Assembly: GCA_002794775.1 (NCBI GenBank) | Contig: NBAY01000009.1 | Location: 372,001-436,000, forward strand | DNA: 64,000 nucleotides | Source: Porodaedalea pini | Taxonomy: Eukaryota > Basidiomycota > Agaricomycetes > Hymenochaetales > Hymenochaetaceae | Direction: 5' to 3' | Shown here: in pieces, positions 42,715-54,221 of the stretch | Layout of the letters: the number at the start of each line of letters is the position of its first letter | Numbering within the stretch: position 1 is the first letter of the stretch | Program-made: the position numbers and the translations under genes | The notes under the pieces: model-generated | Seen by the model: only the letters and a program-made list of their open reading frames with translations | Databases searched by the model: none | Told to the model about the DNA's origin: nothing

Positions 42715-43891
42715 ATGGTACCCAAACATCAAGCCATCAAGCCGCACGCGCTCAAAGTACCGGGTCTCGTCAAGCTCAGCGGCAAGCGCGTCGTCCTCGC
42801 CTCCGCCAGTCCGCGCCGAAAAGACATCCTCGCGACTTTCGTGCGTCCGTCCCATATTTGTACTTCTGTACACGTCATGGACTGGATTAATTTGCTTATT
42901 ATCTACTTTCAATCAACCATCTCGGACATGCGTATGCTTTTGGAACCTGAAATCGAATGATGCTTGGATGCTCGCGTTAAATGCGTCAAGGGCGTCGAGC
43001 CGGAGATCGTCCCGTCGACGTTCGATGAGACGCTCCCGCAGAGCACGTTCGAGGACGTGCATGAGTACCCCGTGGCAACCGCGACGCAAAAGGCAGTGGA
43101 GGTGTACGAGCGGCTCGTCGTACGTCTAGCTTCACACTCTTCTACTGAACCAACCAGCCTAAAGTATTATATATAAACGCAGGCAGAGCACCCAGACGAC
43201 CCGCCCGACCTCGTCATCGGGGGTACGCATATTCAGTCCGTATCCACATCGAATATCCCCATCTGATAAACACCTCCACACAGCGGACACCGTCGTGCTC
43301 ACCCACACCTTGCCCGCGCACTCCGGTATCGACGCCTCGCTCCTCCCGCAGTCGCGGCCCGAGATCCTCGAGAAGCCCATGTCGAAGGCCGACAACCTGC
43401 GCATGCTGCTCGACCTCAACGGCGCGGCGTGCGAGGTCGTCACGGGCGTTTCCTTGGGTGCGTTTTCGTATTTTATTTTATTTTATTTTGTTCTGAGTAT
43501 TTCACGTATATGCGTATATACTGATTACTCTGTTTTGTTTTGCTTTCTGCTGCACAGTATATCCGATCCTAACAGCACCAGGATACCAAATAAAGTACGC
43601 CCTCCCCTCCTCTCTCTCCTCTCTTCACTCACCGCCCTCCCCTCATCCAGATCAATAGACGAACGCACCCTCGTGCACTTCGCCGACAGCCCCGCACATG
43701 TGCTCGAGGCGTACGCAGACAGCGGCGAGGGCCTTGACCGCGCGGGCGGCTTCGCGGTGCAGGGCCGCGGCGCTCTCCTCGTGCGCAAGATCGACGGGGA
43801 CTACAATAACGTCGTCGGCTTCCCCGCGGCGTCGTTCTTCAAGTTCTTGGATCTGCTGGTTGAGGAGGAAGATGATTTTTTGGAGGTTTAG
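42715..43891 (+). CDS. Maf-like nucleotide pyrophosphatase
   Basis: About six exons: 42715-42840, 42991-43119, 43183-43222, roughly 43285-43457, a short one near 43557-43595, and the last to the TAG at 43889-43891. Signatures: [17 protein letters not shown] (the SxSPRR motif), [38 protein letters not shown] with the catalytic Asp, and [16 protein letters not shown]. Maf/Ham1-like enzymes hydrolyse canonical or modified nucleoside triphosphates such as m5UTP, pseudo-UTP or dTTP to monophosphates. The C-terminal part ([34 protein letters not shown]) is also standard. No lesion seen. Confidence 0.9.
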
Positions 43892-44121
43892 AATAGAGAG
43901 GGAAGAATAGAGAGGGAAGAGATGCTCATTTGTATATTTAGTAGACATTGTATGTGATCGACCTCGCGACGGTCCTTCTCTGACCCTCCCGCATCCTTAG
44001 TGCTTTCTTCAATCCGCGTCTTTTCACGAGCAATCACGCATGTAATTGTGGAAAAGAAAAATTATACACCGGATCCCATATTGATAACGACAAAAAGAGA
44101 CGAACGAAGGAAAAAAGGATA

Positions 44122-46126
44122 TTAGTCCAACTTCTTCTCATCCTTGCTACTCCCCCTCCTCGGCGGGCCCGACGTCGACGTCAACGCAGGTGAATGCGGC
44201 CCAAAGCCCGCAGGCGACCCAAGCGGCGAGTGCGGGAACGGCGACGTCGGCCCGACGTTTGGCGATGCAGGATATCCGGGGGCGGCGTACGGGTTCGGCG
44301 TCGGCGGGAGGACGCCGCCCTGGTGCTGCTGTTGCGACGCGAACGACTGCGCGCCCCCAGACGCCAACGCCGACGCCGGAGCGGAGCTAAGTCCAAGCCC
44401 GTACCCAGCGTTTGCGCTCCCGTTCACCGAGCCGTTGCTCACCGCGCGGCCATACACGGGCGGCGGCGCGGGCGAGTATGGTGCGGGCGTGCTGAAGCTG
44501 CCCCCGTACGGCGCGGGGCTGGATACGCCGCCGAACGCACCGCCGACGGGCGTGCCCGCGTAGCTCCCGTACGGCGAGCCGCCCTCGACGACCCACCCGC
44601 TGCCCTGGCGCGCGACGCGCGCGCGCAGCTCGCCGCCGCCCCACTTCCTCTTCGTCTGTGCGCCGGACGCCTCCGCGGCGACGAGCCCCGGCGCGCGGTC
44701 CGCGCCCGAGACGACGTCGATTGCTTTTGCGGAAATGCGGAAGGCCCAGCCGGCGCAGCACCACACGCCGCCGACTACGCCGACCACTCTACAGGTGAGG
44801 CAGAAAGTGAGTGGAGTGGGGGAGGAAAGTGGGGGAACGCAGACGGGACGGACCGTATGAGAAACTGGATGAGCGTCGTCGTGCGCTGGTGCACCGTCAT
44901 TTTGAGTGGCTCCAAATCGAATTTGAAGAAGATTCCTGGCGTGCCCTGTTCGTGCTGCAGAACACGAGTGTAATGCGTTACACTGTACTGGTTTGTATGC
45001 ACGGGTTTGGCACCCGGCGCAATGTACGTAGTAGGTACGACGGAGAGGAAATATTGGTAGGCAATGAAGGCTAGAAATCCCGCAAAAAATAGTGTCAAAT
45101 ACTCAATACGGGTCAAATGTATGGGGAATCGTACGTTCGTGGGTGAGCTCGAATATATTTTTGAGAGGTTGGGTCATGTCTGGGAAGTAAGGACCAAAGG
45201 AAAAGTCGGTAATAACATGGGACAAGTTCATCACTGTACAAGTATCAATATTTGAGGGGGAAAAGAACTTCATTCAGCCTTACATGAGTGATCAACATGT
45301 TGTATACTGCGATATCCATGCCCAGCAGTCGTAATATGTAGATTTGCTATGCAGGTATTTGAGCCTCTAATTCATGTTATAGGTCACCAGCGCTCACCAG
45401 TGACTTTCTTCACCTCCATGCTACCATATACACGACAGGCTCCGCCATCTGGTTTGTAGTTGTAAGTTGGTCGGAATTTATCCTTGCTTCTTCTGAATAG
45501 CGTATCGAAGAATCCGCGGGACTTGCGAGATTGCGCCACGGCCTGCCGGGCGTCGAGAGTACGCGTATGCGCTCTGCGAAATCCTCAGTGGCGAGCGCGA
45601 CAATGACATGATTAAGGGCTTACTGTAATGACTGCGCCTGGGTAAAATCGAAGAGCGTCTGCAATTCGCGGTAAGGGAGAGTAAACTTGGTGTGTACTCG
45701 CGTGCGCACTTACCCCATCGCGCTTGAAGCCGTCACTTAGATACAGTCGGTCGCCTACGGCGTCGCGGAGATCCACGCTCAAGTCTGCCCTCCCGTAAGC
45801 TTCAAATCTAGAATAATAATGAAACGAGTACACATACACCGACAGGGCATATTAACGATGAGGTCGACATTCACATTCATGAAGCTCTTCTCGTTCTTGT
45901 CGATGCCAAAGCCATAGGTCGGCCAACCCCACAGGAACTCTCCGATATCATTAACGATGAGGAGGAAGGATATGAGGGCGACGAGGACGGTGAGGAAGCC
46001 GCGTCCGCCAGAGCGAGCCTTGTAAGTTGAGGGGAGCTTCGGGAAGGCGTCGAATTGGTTGAGCGCGGCAGGGGCGACCTTGTCGAGCTTGTCGAGGATT
46101 GACTCCTCCGTCGGAGTGACCGACAT
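44122..46126 (-). CDS. ERV41: COPII vesicle protein Erv41/ERGIC family
   Basis: Several exons read from LDKVAPAALNQFDAFPKLP and a first membrane segment (FLTVLVALISFLLIVND), through MPCR, LSVDLRDAVGDRLYLSD, GACRVYGSMEVKKVTANLHIT, a conserved HVDHS, LSHVITDFSFGPYFPDM and YFLSVVPTTYIAPG, to a second membrane segment (VVGVVGGVWCCAGWAF). These are the ERGIC N- and C-terminal domains of Erv41/Erv46-type cargo receptors cycling between ER and Golgi. A cytosolic tail of about 170 residues rich in Gly, Pro, Ser, Ala and Tyr follows and ends in KKLD, a KKxx COPI retrieval signal. Some splice sites (near 45840) are uncertain. ERV41 versus another ERGIC member is inferred. Confidence 0.87.
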
Positions 46127-46372
46127 CACGGTACCAGACCCTTGTGGACGTGGAGGAGGTGAAAGGAGTGGTAAGGAGAAGGAACTTGACTTGAATTCCT
46201 TGGATTGCCAGCAATAACACTCGGTCACGCGTCGGGATGCTAACGTGGCAAACGCGGATCTGACCGCCTCTTATAGGAACAGACGCGTCTTCGTAATCCG
46301 AAGTGCGGCCGTCGACGATTCCGCTCAACGTCAACGACAACGGCGACCGAGCAACCGAGAATAACGTCTGAA
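46127..46372. promoter_or_regulatory. Shared divergent promoter, ERV41 / RING gene
   Basis: 246 bp between two outward-facing start codons. No distinct TATA box; GC-rich blocks near 46250-46350. Confidence 0.5.
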
Positions 46373-47438
46373 ATGGCATCGAATGAGGGCGCGTCTTCAA
46401 GCAGCGCACCGAGAACTCCAACAGACTCTTTCGGTGAGCCTCTGCCAGTGCCGACAACGCTCACAACACATATCCGCGGTCCGCGTCTTTTGCGCTCTGC
46501 ATCGCGCTCTTCCCGCGCTTCTCGATCGAGCTCTAACGCAGGCTCGCGGAACTCGAGTCGCACGCCCCAACAAGAGATCATCGAACCGGTTCAAGCCGAA
46601 CCAGCGTCAAGTGGCTCGGAGGGGTTGCTGAGAGCAGAAGAGCCGTCAGGCAGTGATCTCAGTATTGGAGCAGAAAATAGTGGATTATCTGTTGCTCAAT
46701 CTCACGCAGGAGGAGAACAGGAGCAGGAACTCGCGCAGTTATCCAGAAAGCGGAGACGAGCATACAGCATACACGACGAGATGGATCCCGAGCGCGAAGT
46801 TCCCGCCCAGTTGTCAACATTCGACTACTCCGCTAATATTCCGTCCGAAGAAAGCCTTGACCCAGTCGTGCCTAGCAAACGGACCATTTCGACTCAAAAA
46901 ACAACCAAGCGGCGGAAGATGCGAAATGCAGATACTAGTGAAGCGGGGGCTGGGCCCTCGACGCGACTGCAGTTCTCTTCGTCCGAACCGGACGTAGAGA
47001 TCATCCGCCTTCCCGGTGAGAGCACCGTTGAGGAAAGCGCTTTATATACGGTCGAATCCAGCTCTTCGTCTGTCGCTGCTACAACTGTTGCACCACCCGT
47101 ACCTTCCGTCTCCGCCTCGGAGCCGCTGGCAGAGTACGCATGTCCGATATGCTTCTCGCCGCCGACGAACGCGACGATCACGCCTTGCGGGCACATCTGC
47201 TGCGGCGAGTGCCTATTTACCGCCGTGCGCTCAGCTTTGCATCGTGCACCTGCCGTGATGGCTTTTCGCGAGCCTGTCGTTGCGAGGTGCGTCTGCCTTA
47301 CTTTAATCTACTTGGCGAGCCTTATATGGACTCGATGCATTTCTCAGATGTCCTGTATGTCGTGCGACGCTGGATGGTTGGGATGGGCGAGGCGGTGGTG
47401 TTATAGGCCTCAAACCGCGGTCTGTTATTTCACTCTAG
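46373..47438 (+). CDS. RING-finger E3 ligase, Slx8-like
   Basis: Two exons (46373-47286 and 47348-47438, intron GTGCGT...CTCAG) close exactly into 334 residues. The first about 250 residues are disordered, Ser- and acid-rich, with basic clusters (SRKRRRA, KTTKRRKMR) that look nuclear. A C3HC4 RING is C-terminal: YACPICFSPPTNATITPCGH, ICCGECLFTAV, and after the intron CPVCRATLDGW. The end GVIGLKPRSVISL is like fungal Slx8 proteins, which ubiquitinate SUMO-modified proteins in DNA repair. The acidic stretches PDVEIIRLPG and similar could bind SUMO, but that is inferred. Its stop lies only 73 bp from the THG1 stop (convergent). Confidence 0.85.
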
Positions 47439-47511
47439 CTATCGAGCAAATTGTATCGCTTTTGGCATCTTACATCATAATTGTATATTCTATCTGCAAT
47501 CGCATATATTA

Positions 47512-48701
47512 TCATTCCTCGCTCAGTATTGTTGGCCGTTGTTCCCAGAATTCATCACCAATGAGATCTTCGTGTAGCACGCGAACGACAGGTTTAGACT
47601 TCTTCCTCGCGACGCGGTATTTCGATTCAGGATCTACAGAAGTTGCGTCCGTGGGTGCGTCTTCTGCCGCTTGCTGTGCATCTGCCTCCGCTGTATCTAT
47701 AGGCGGTGCGGGATCTGTGTCGGGATCGATCTTATGGAATTGAGGTCAGAATGGGCTTCGCACGCATGACAGAGTGCGATCTCACTTCTCGAACCAGGGT
47801 GCTTCCCTTGCGATACCGGGCATCGAGGCTGTTATAGTTAACTCCGAAACGGGAGAAGAGAATTTCGTGTTTTTGACTTGAGACGGTTCCCTGTTCGCAT
47901 TTCCAAGTTAATAGCCGTTGCAATTCCGGACGACGCTGTCAATCTGGAAAAAAAAGGGCTTACTCGGAGGGTCGCGTGGGCTTCGGTTGTAGTCTGTCCG
48001 CCCTGCTGGACAAGAGCCCAGAACACAGTGTTATACAGGTTGTTTATATGCGCTTGAGATGGAAACGAAAATGTCAGAATAATCTAAGACAATCTCGGAG
48101 GAAACGCAGAGCGTACTGTCGGCTTGTCGCCACGCGAAATACTCGCGGGCCTCGCGTGCTGTGGGGTAGAGCACTAACCGGCCGTCGAATGTGGGTGGAT
48201 ACTGCAGTGGCGTGTCAGGAAAGTATGCGCCCCAGTGAAAGTTGTAGGCAGCGGTGAAATGCGAGACGAGCGTCGTGAGGATCTTGGACTCTCGCCGATT
48301 ATAGAGCTGCGTTGCGCGGCGCAGTAAGAAACTGTACGATATCAATTTCGTCGTTTGGTTACAGGTTTAGTGAAGGGGAATGAAGTAGGAATGGGCGCAC
48401 CTGAACTCGTCCGACTCGCCGAAGCCGAGGACAACGTCCTTGTACTCGTCCATGACGGCACGTGCGGCGCGATCCATGAGGCGCAGCCCACGCACGTCGT
48501 TCGGCTTCTCAAATCCGTGGGCGTCCGTGAAGCTAATGGATGCTTGGCACCGTCAGACTCACAGCGAGCGCATATGTAGCGGAAGGGAGATGCTCACCGG
48601 TGGAAGGCGTGTCCGTCGACGCGGCACACAATGAATGTGTTCGGCAAGAGTGGGTCGGGACGCTCGAAGGCCTTGACATATGCGTACTTCGTGCCCGCCA
48701 T
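47512..48701 (-). CDS. THG1: tRNA(His) guanylyltransferase Thg1
   Basis: The enzyme adds the G-1 needed by histidyl-tRNA synthetase by reverse (3'-5') polymerisation. Exon 1 (from 48701) reads MAGTKYAYVKAFERPDPLL, PNTFIVCRVDGHAFHR with the first metal Asp; then AHGFEKPNDVRGLRLMDRA and VVLGFGESDEFSFLLRR with the second carboxylates; YNRRESKILTTLVSHFTAAY; FDGRLVLYPTAREAREYFA; WRQAD followed by HINNLYNTVFWALVQQGGQ, where the family has its signature. The C-terminus (VARKKSKPVVRVLHEDLIG) ends at the TGA 47512-47514. About five exons, no lesion seen. Confidence 0.92.
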
Positions 48702-48926
48702 TGCTACTCGCTGTTAAGTATATCCTTCTGCAACGACGATAATAATGAGGAGGCTCTAAGGCGCACGGCATTTCCCGAGCGAGTCATGCACCTGCACCTA
48801 AAGCGCACCCTCTCGTCTTTCACTGCTCTCTGCTTCTTACCACGATCATCACCAGCGCACCGAGTCCACCTCCGAGCCCTCAGCTCGTACACATAGCAGA
48901 TACATACACACCGCAACTCACTGGCA
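48702..48926. promoter_or_regulatory. Shared divergent promoter, THG1 / acidic protein gene
   Basis: 225 bp between outward-facing start codons. No clear TATA box. Confidence 0.5.
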
Positions 48927-49837
48927 ATGAGCAGCAACCCGTCGACGTATCGCCGCCGCCTCGGGCGTGCCCCCTCGCCGCCGACCTGGCTCTGGTACGA
49001 GCAGATCCCGTACGACGACGACTCGAGCTGCTCCGATGACGACGTCTCTGCCGATGGTGGCGACTACGATGATGATAACGATGATTCGTGCTCTGAGGAC
49101 GACGAGGACTATGCCCGTGCGCACGCTGCGCGGTCCGACCGCGGCGCACCCGCCGGACCCGCTAGCGAGTCGGGTTCGTCGAATGCGGACTCTGTCTCGG
49201 GCTCGGATGAGGCGGGTGCGCACATGGTGCAGCAGGAGCGCATGCGTGCGTCGGACGGCGGCGTGCCGAAGGAGACTATGGACGTCGACGGCCATGCCTC
49301 CGGCGACCATGGCGTGGGAGCTGGTGGCGACGGCATTAAGAAGGACCTGAAAGGCAAGCAGCGTGCTGTTGAGCCCGAAGTTGACGAGAGCCCGAAGCGC
49401 CGCGAGCGCAGGAAGAAGCGCGACCCGGTTATCACGCTCCGGCCCATCCTGACTATTCAGAAGAGCCAGGGCTTCGTCTGGAACCAGGTACCCTCGAAGT
49501 GTTGTACGGTGTTTTGCTTAAAGTCTTTACTGAACGCTTTTTCGCGGTAGGACCTCTTCGTCCCTCCATATATTAAGGATCGCTGTACGTTATTCCCTAA
49601 CTTAGCTCTACTGCGCAGCTCACTATAGCATCCTAATTAATTCTCTCTTATTCCGCATTATCTGCTGATGATGCATGACGTCGTGTGGGCGCTGCAGATG
49701 TCGCGTCGACGTCTCCGCCGAACGCGAACGGTTGCGCCTCGACGTGTGCATCGTCGTACAACTCGATGCATGACTACGAGGTTGATGTCGTCGAGATCCG
49801 CGTGAAGGAGGGAGAGTATGCTGATATCATCCCGTAA
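48927..49837 (+). CDS. Acidic protein of unknown function
   Basis: Three exons (48927-49487, 49551-49584, 49698-49837) close exactly into 244 residues. Residues about 30-60 are almost all Asp, Ser and Glu (DDDSSCSDDDVSADGGDY, DDDNDDSCSEDDEDYAR). A basic cluster (SPKRRERRKKRDPV) is followed by ITLRPILTIQKSQGFVWNQ and DLFVPPYIKDRYVAS, and a C-terminus EVDVVEIRVKEGEYADIIP. I do not recognise the family. The middle hydrophobic-basic block looks like the conserved core. Divergent from THG1. Confidence 0.75.
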
Positions 49838-50310
49838 CTGGGCCGGGCGATCCGAGACCAATGCTTCCCGCATGGATCAGAACAAGTACAACACATACAT
49901 AGAGGGACGTCCTGCGCCGCTGGTTTTGCTTTCGTGTCCGGACTGTTCTCTTTACTTACTCATCCATTACCTTGTTGTTTGCCCACTTCAATCCGCCGTT
50001 TTGCGCTCTCAGTGCGACACCCTTGTTGATGGTTTCACTTTGTTTTATTAGTTCGCTCTTTCTTTCTTTTTATTCGCATGTTCAGTAGCACACACATACG
50101 CACTAGTACTCTCAATAAGGATTCGAATAACTCTGCTCACCGTATGCTTCTTCCATGAATTGGACCTACACTTGGTCTATTACGAAATGTTTACGTGCCT
50201 CGGTTGTATTAGAAGACCATCACGTGAGATGACGTACATGTTATTTCTCAAGTTGCTGCGCCTACAACTTACAAGTACAACTTACAACGACTTGCTCGCC
50301 CTCCGCAACG
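49838..50310. other. Intergenic region, promoter side of the Pff1 gene
   Basis: No gene is supported. Confidence 0.4.
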
Positions 50311-53159
50311 ATGAGCATCCGCGACCACATAGCGTCCGTGCTCGCCTTCAAAACACTTCCTGTCACGGTTGTCACGGTCGTCGTTTACGCTGCCATCTAT
50401 CTCTCGGTCGCTATCCTTGACGACCTACCATCTGTCCCAGCGCCTAGCAAGCAGCTCGGACTCAACATCGATGTCGCGTACGATGACCTTCACAAAGTAT
50501 GTTGTCAGGTACTTTTTTAAATAGGCTCTACTTAATGGTGCATGTAAGATTGCGGGACTCCCTCACCCTTACAATTCTCACCAAAACGATGTTGTCCGCG
50601 ACTACATCCTGGAGCGCGTGCAATCCGTAGCTACGCATTCTTCTATCGTCACGGTTGACGACGACCTTGTGAGCAACGCCACATTCGGCTTGAGCTCTGG
50701 AGATGCTGCAGCGTATTTCGAGGGCTCAAACATTCTCGTCAAAATCAATGGCACGGAACCCGAGTTGGACGCGGTCCTGTTTTCCGCGCACTTCGACTCG
50801 GTGTCGACCGCACCGGGAGCGACAGACGATGGAATGGGTGTGGCGACGCTGATATCGCTAGTGGACTACTTCTCGGAGAACCAACCAAAACGGACGGTAG
50901 TCTTCAATATCAATAATGGAGAGGAGGACGGGCTGTATGGCGCGCATGCGTGAGTACCATTCTGTACAGAGCATTTGTTGCAAGTTGAATTGCTGAGCTT
51001 GCTATCAGCTTTCTTGAGCATCCTTGGTTCAACATCACAACCGACTTTGTAAACCTCGAGGGTGCGGGAGCGGGCGGGTGAGTCCGATTTTTGCCTTAGA
51101 TTGTGATCCCGACGAACTCAGTCACTTGCAGGCGTCCACTCCTCTTACGCTCGTCATCCACGCGTCTCGCGCACGCTTGGAGCCATGTCGCACATCCTCA
51201 CGCGCTCGTCATGAGTGCCGATGCTTTCAATCGTGGTGTCGTCCGGAGCGGAACAGATTACTCCGTCTACACCGCCGCGGGCCACGGCGGGCTCGACTTC
51301 TCGTTCTACCGCCAGCGCAGCAAGTATCACACGAAAGAGGATGCGATTCCCTCGCTAGGCGGTAAGGCTGCTCTGTGGAGCATGATGGAGTCTACTTTGC
51401 TTGCCGGTCTTGCGATCGTCGATGACGAGAGTGACGGCTCCAATGCGAGGAGCTCACCGGTGTATTTTGACTGTACGTTTTTTTTATTAGGCCGAGCGAG
51501 ACATGTTACTAACCAAATATATGGTAGTGTTTGGAGAGGCGATTGTTGTTGCATCCCTCAAGACGTTCTATATCATTGATATCGTGCTGCTTGCGGCCGG
51601 TCCACTCGTGGTTGCAGCACTCGTCTTTTTTCGCTCACAGCAAAAATAAACTATATTGGTCGCCTAGAGGCTGGGGCCGGACTTTCGCCGCTATTGTAAT
51701 CGGCGGAGGGTTGTCAGTCGGACTCGGAATGATCTACACTCACGTTAATCCCTTCGTAAGTGTACCGTTCTCGACTTCTTTATATAAATAACTGACGATT
51801 TTTACAAAGATCATATATTCTTCTCCGACGGCTGTGCTTGTCTCGACCCTCGCTCTGAGTCTTCTCTCGATGTATGTCGTACTCGAGCTCCTAGCGTTTT
51901 TCGTACCCGTACCACAGCAGAAATCAATGGCGCTCGTCGAGTGCTATATCTTCTGGTGGATTCTTCTCGTGGTCACTACGGCACTCGTCGGCCGAAGTCA
52001 TATTGCGGGCCTGTACTTCGTGACATTCTTCCATACTGGTACGCTTGCTGCACTCCTGGTAGCCCTCTTCGAGCACTTCACGCTTCCAAGTGCTCTGGGG
52101 CGCAACAACCGGAGTGTAACCGCCGCTATCGCTGAAGACGGAGATGAAGACACACCGGGCCGCGAGGAGTCTAACGAGCGCACGCCGTTGCTCGCTCAGA
52201 ATGGGCGAGCAATCCGGAAGAGCGACATCGATGAGGATAACGAGATTGGACTGTGGCTCGTGCAGTTCTTGCTGGCGGTGCCATTCCCAGTTATCCTAAT
52301 CACGCAGATCGCAGTTTTGCTGGTGAATGCATTGAGCCAGACGCTGGCGGATGGAAGCTCAGCGACGACGGTCTATCTTGGAGTTTCTTTCATCTCGATC
52401 CTGAGCTTCGTCCCGCTCCTGCCCTTCGTACACAAGCTTCACCGGGCCATTCCATATGCACTTGTAGTCGTGCTGGCGGCGTCTATCCTTTACAATGTCT
52501 TGGCGTTCCCCTTCTCCGAAAACTCCCCCTTCAAGGTCTTTTTCCAGCAATCCATCGACCTTAACTCGGGTGAGAACACTGTCAGCCTTACAGGCATGGA
52601 GCCTTGGTTGTCGAGCTACATCGTCCCCGAGCTACCCTCCTCTTGGGGCGCAAGCGATACTTGCGGGCACCGCGACACCCTCCGGTACGATATGCCCTCG
52701 TGTACCTGGCCGGGCCTGGCTCCGCACGTCGCCGCGTCGTCGCCATCCGAGTGGCTCACCGTCAACGTCTCAGAGACGGCACCTGGTATGGGCACCCTCA
52801 CCATCGCAGGCCTCGATTCTCGCGCATGTCGTGTATACTTTGACCAGCCCGTGAGCGCGGCAAGCGTGCAGGGCTCGTCGGGCGCCGTGCAGGAGCAGTT
52901 CCCACTGGCCGAGGACGGCGTGCGTGAGCTGAGGCTGTGGAGTCGTACGTGGGAGCGCGAGTTTGAAGTGAGCGTCGCGTGGGACGCCGGCTCAGGTGCG
53001 GATGCGCAGGCGCTGACGGGGAGCGTGGCGTGCGAGTGGGCAGAGGCGGCGGCGATCCCTGCGCTCGAAGAGGTGGTAAGCTTCCTGCCAAAATGGGCAA
53101 GGGTAACGAAGAGGACAGACGGACTATTGGAGGGGTATAAGACATTTAGCTTGAATTGA
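50311..53159 (+). CDS. PFF1: Vacuolar membrane protease (M28 family, Pff1)
   Basis: Seven or so exons start MSIRDHIASVLAFKTLP with a membrane anchor (VTVVTVVVYAAIYLSVAIL). The M28 zinc-peptidase domain follows: LPHPYNSHQNDVVRDYIL, SNILVKINGTEPELD, LFSAHFDSV and GATDDGMGVATLISL (zinc His and bridging Asp), NNGEEDGLYGAHAFLEHP (general base Glu and zinc Glu), MSADAFNRGVVRSGTDY, and YHTKEDAIPSLG (second zinc His). Several membrane segments come next (IIDIVLLAAGPLVVAALVFF, AAIVIGGGLSVGLGMIY, YIFWWILLVVTTALVG, FVPLLPFVHKLHRAIPYAL) and a lumenal C-terminal domain. Such proteases sit in the vacuolar membrane; substrates are poorly known. No lesion seen. Confidence 0.92.
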
Positions 53160-54221
53160 GCTTGAGTGAATCGGTTCACTTGCTTTTCTCCGTCTTTTCT
53201 CTATTTTCCTTGACCTGATGATTTCACGAATAGCTACGAACGAACTTGTATATGCTTCTTGACACATCTCAACTCTCCGATGTAGTATACAGTCCTTGCA
53301 GTGTACTTTAATGTAATATAAATATTTTATATTCTGATCCTGCTTTCCGGTTGTATAAATTGAACGCAGAGAGGATAAGTGATGGCGGGCTACGTACATA
53401 TTCCTTCCATGAGATTACTCACTGTACAGTAACCGTGTCGTCTCCTTCGCACATTGAAAACAAAATCATTCACTAGCGGTCGCAGCACCCCAAACTTTTG
53501 CGCCGAGACAACCCGTACTTCGCACAACCGCGTATTTTAGAATGGATCAGCTTGTAAGTTGAAACTTTAGAGTTACGGCCCGGGTAACGGGTTGCAACCG
53601 ACGTCTTTTAGTATATAACACAGTACTGGTGACATGTTAAGGGGTTTGAATGGTATACTATAGAGAAACTAGTATTCTCATTAGCATCTGCCGGATTAAC
53701 TAATATCTGTTGATGCAAGAGCGTCATTAATATTAGCTCTCGGACTCCCCTACATCTGGGACATGGATTTATAGAAGACAATATTGGCGCCGCGGGTATT
53801 CATACGCGTGACGTCAAGATCATGTGATTCGCATGTAACCGGCTCAAGAATCAAGCTGCTGGCCTATTTCCAACTGGCAGGACGCTTGAACTTGTCCAAC
53901 TAACTTAGGACTCGCGTACTTCATCTCGCTACGAATTGATCACGTACAATATTCTGACAACAACATTCTTCATCAGCACCGAGACCTCGTCAAATGTCCA
54001 AGCATCATGGTCACCGGGTTTCGTTTCATCAGGTACCCCAATCTCACATGCTGTAGTCCAGGATCTGTAGGTCGGAAATTTCGGACAAAAGATCCTATGC
54101 TATAGAGTCAGATCACAATTTTGCTGGACGACTCGTGTTTGCTTCTAAGCATTTATACACGACTGTCGACTCTTGCAGTTCTACAACTCGAATATCACTG
54201 TCTCCTTCAACCCAGCTTGTA
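53160..54221. other. Intergenic region left of the SDR array
   Basis: No gene is supported. From about 53930 the DNA (CGTACAATATTCTGACA, CACCGAGACCTCG, TCACCGGGT) resembles the blocks upstream of SDR copies 2 and 3, and 54057-54190 resembles the block upstream of SDR copy 4, so the repeat unit of the array begins here. Confidence 0.55.
54151..54160 (+). promoter_or_regulatory. TATA-like box of SDR copy 1
   Basis: ATTTATACAC lies about 69 bp before the start codon; the same position is occupied in the other three copies. Confidence 0.5.

Noticed and set aside
42118..42912. 264-codon minus-strand ORF
   Set aside because: No recognisable motifs, composition unlike neighbours, and it overlaps the start of the Maf gene.
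44194..44973. 259-codon plus-strand Arg/Ala-rich ORF
   Set aside because: Antisense shadow of the low-complexity Erv41 tail.
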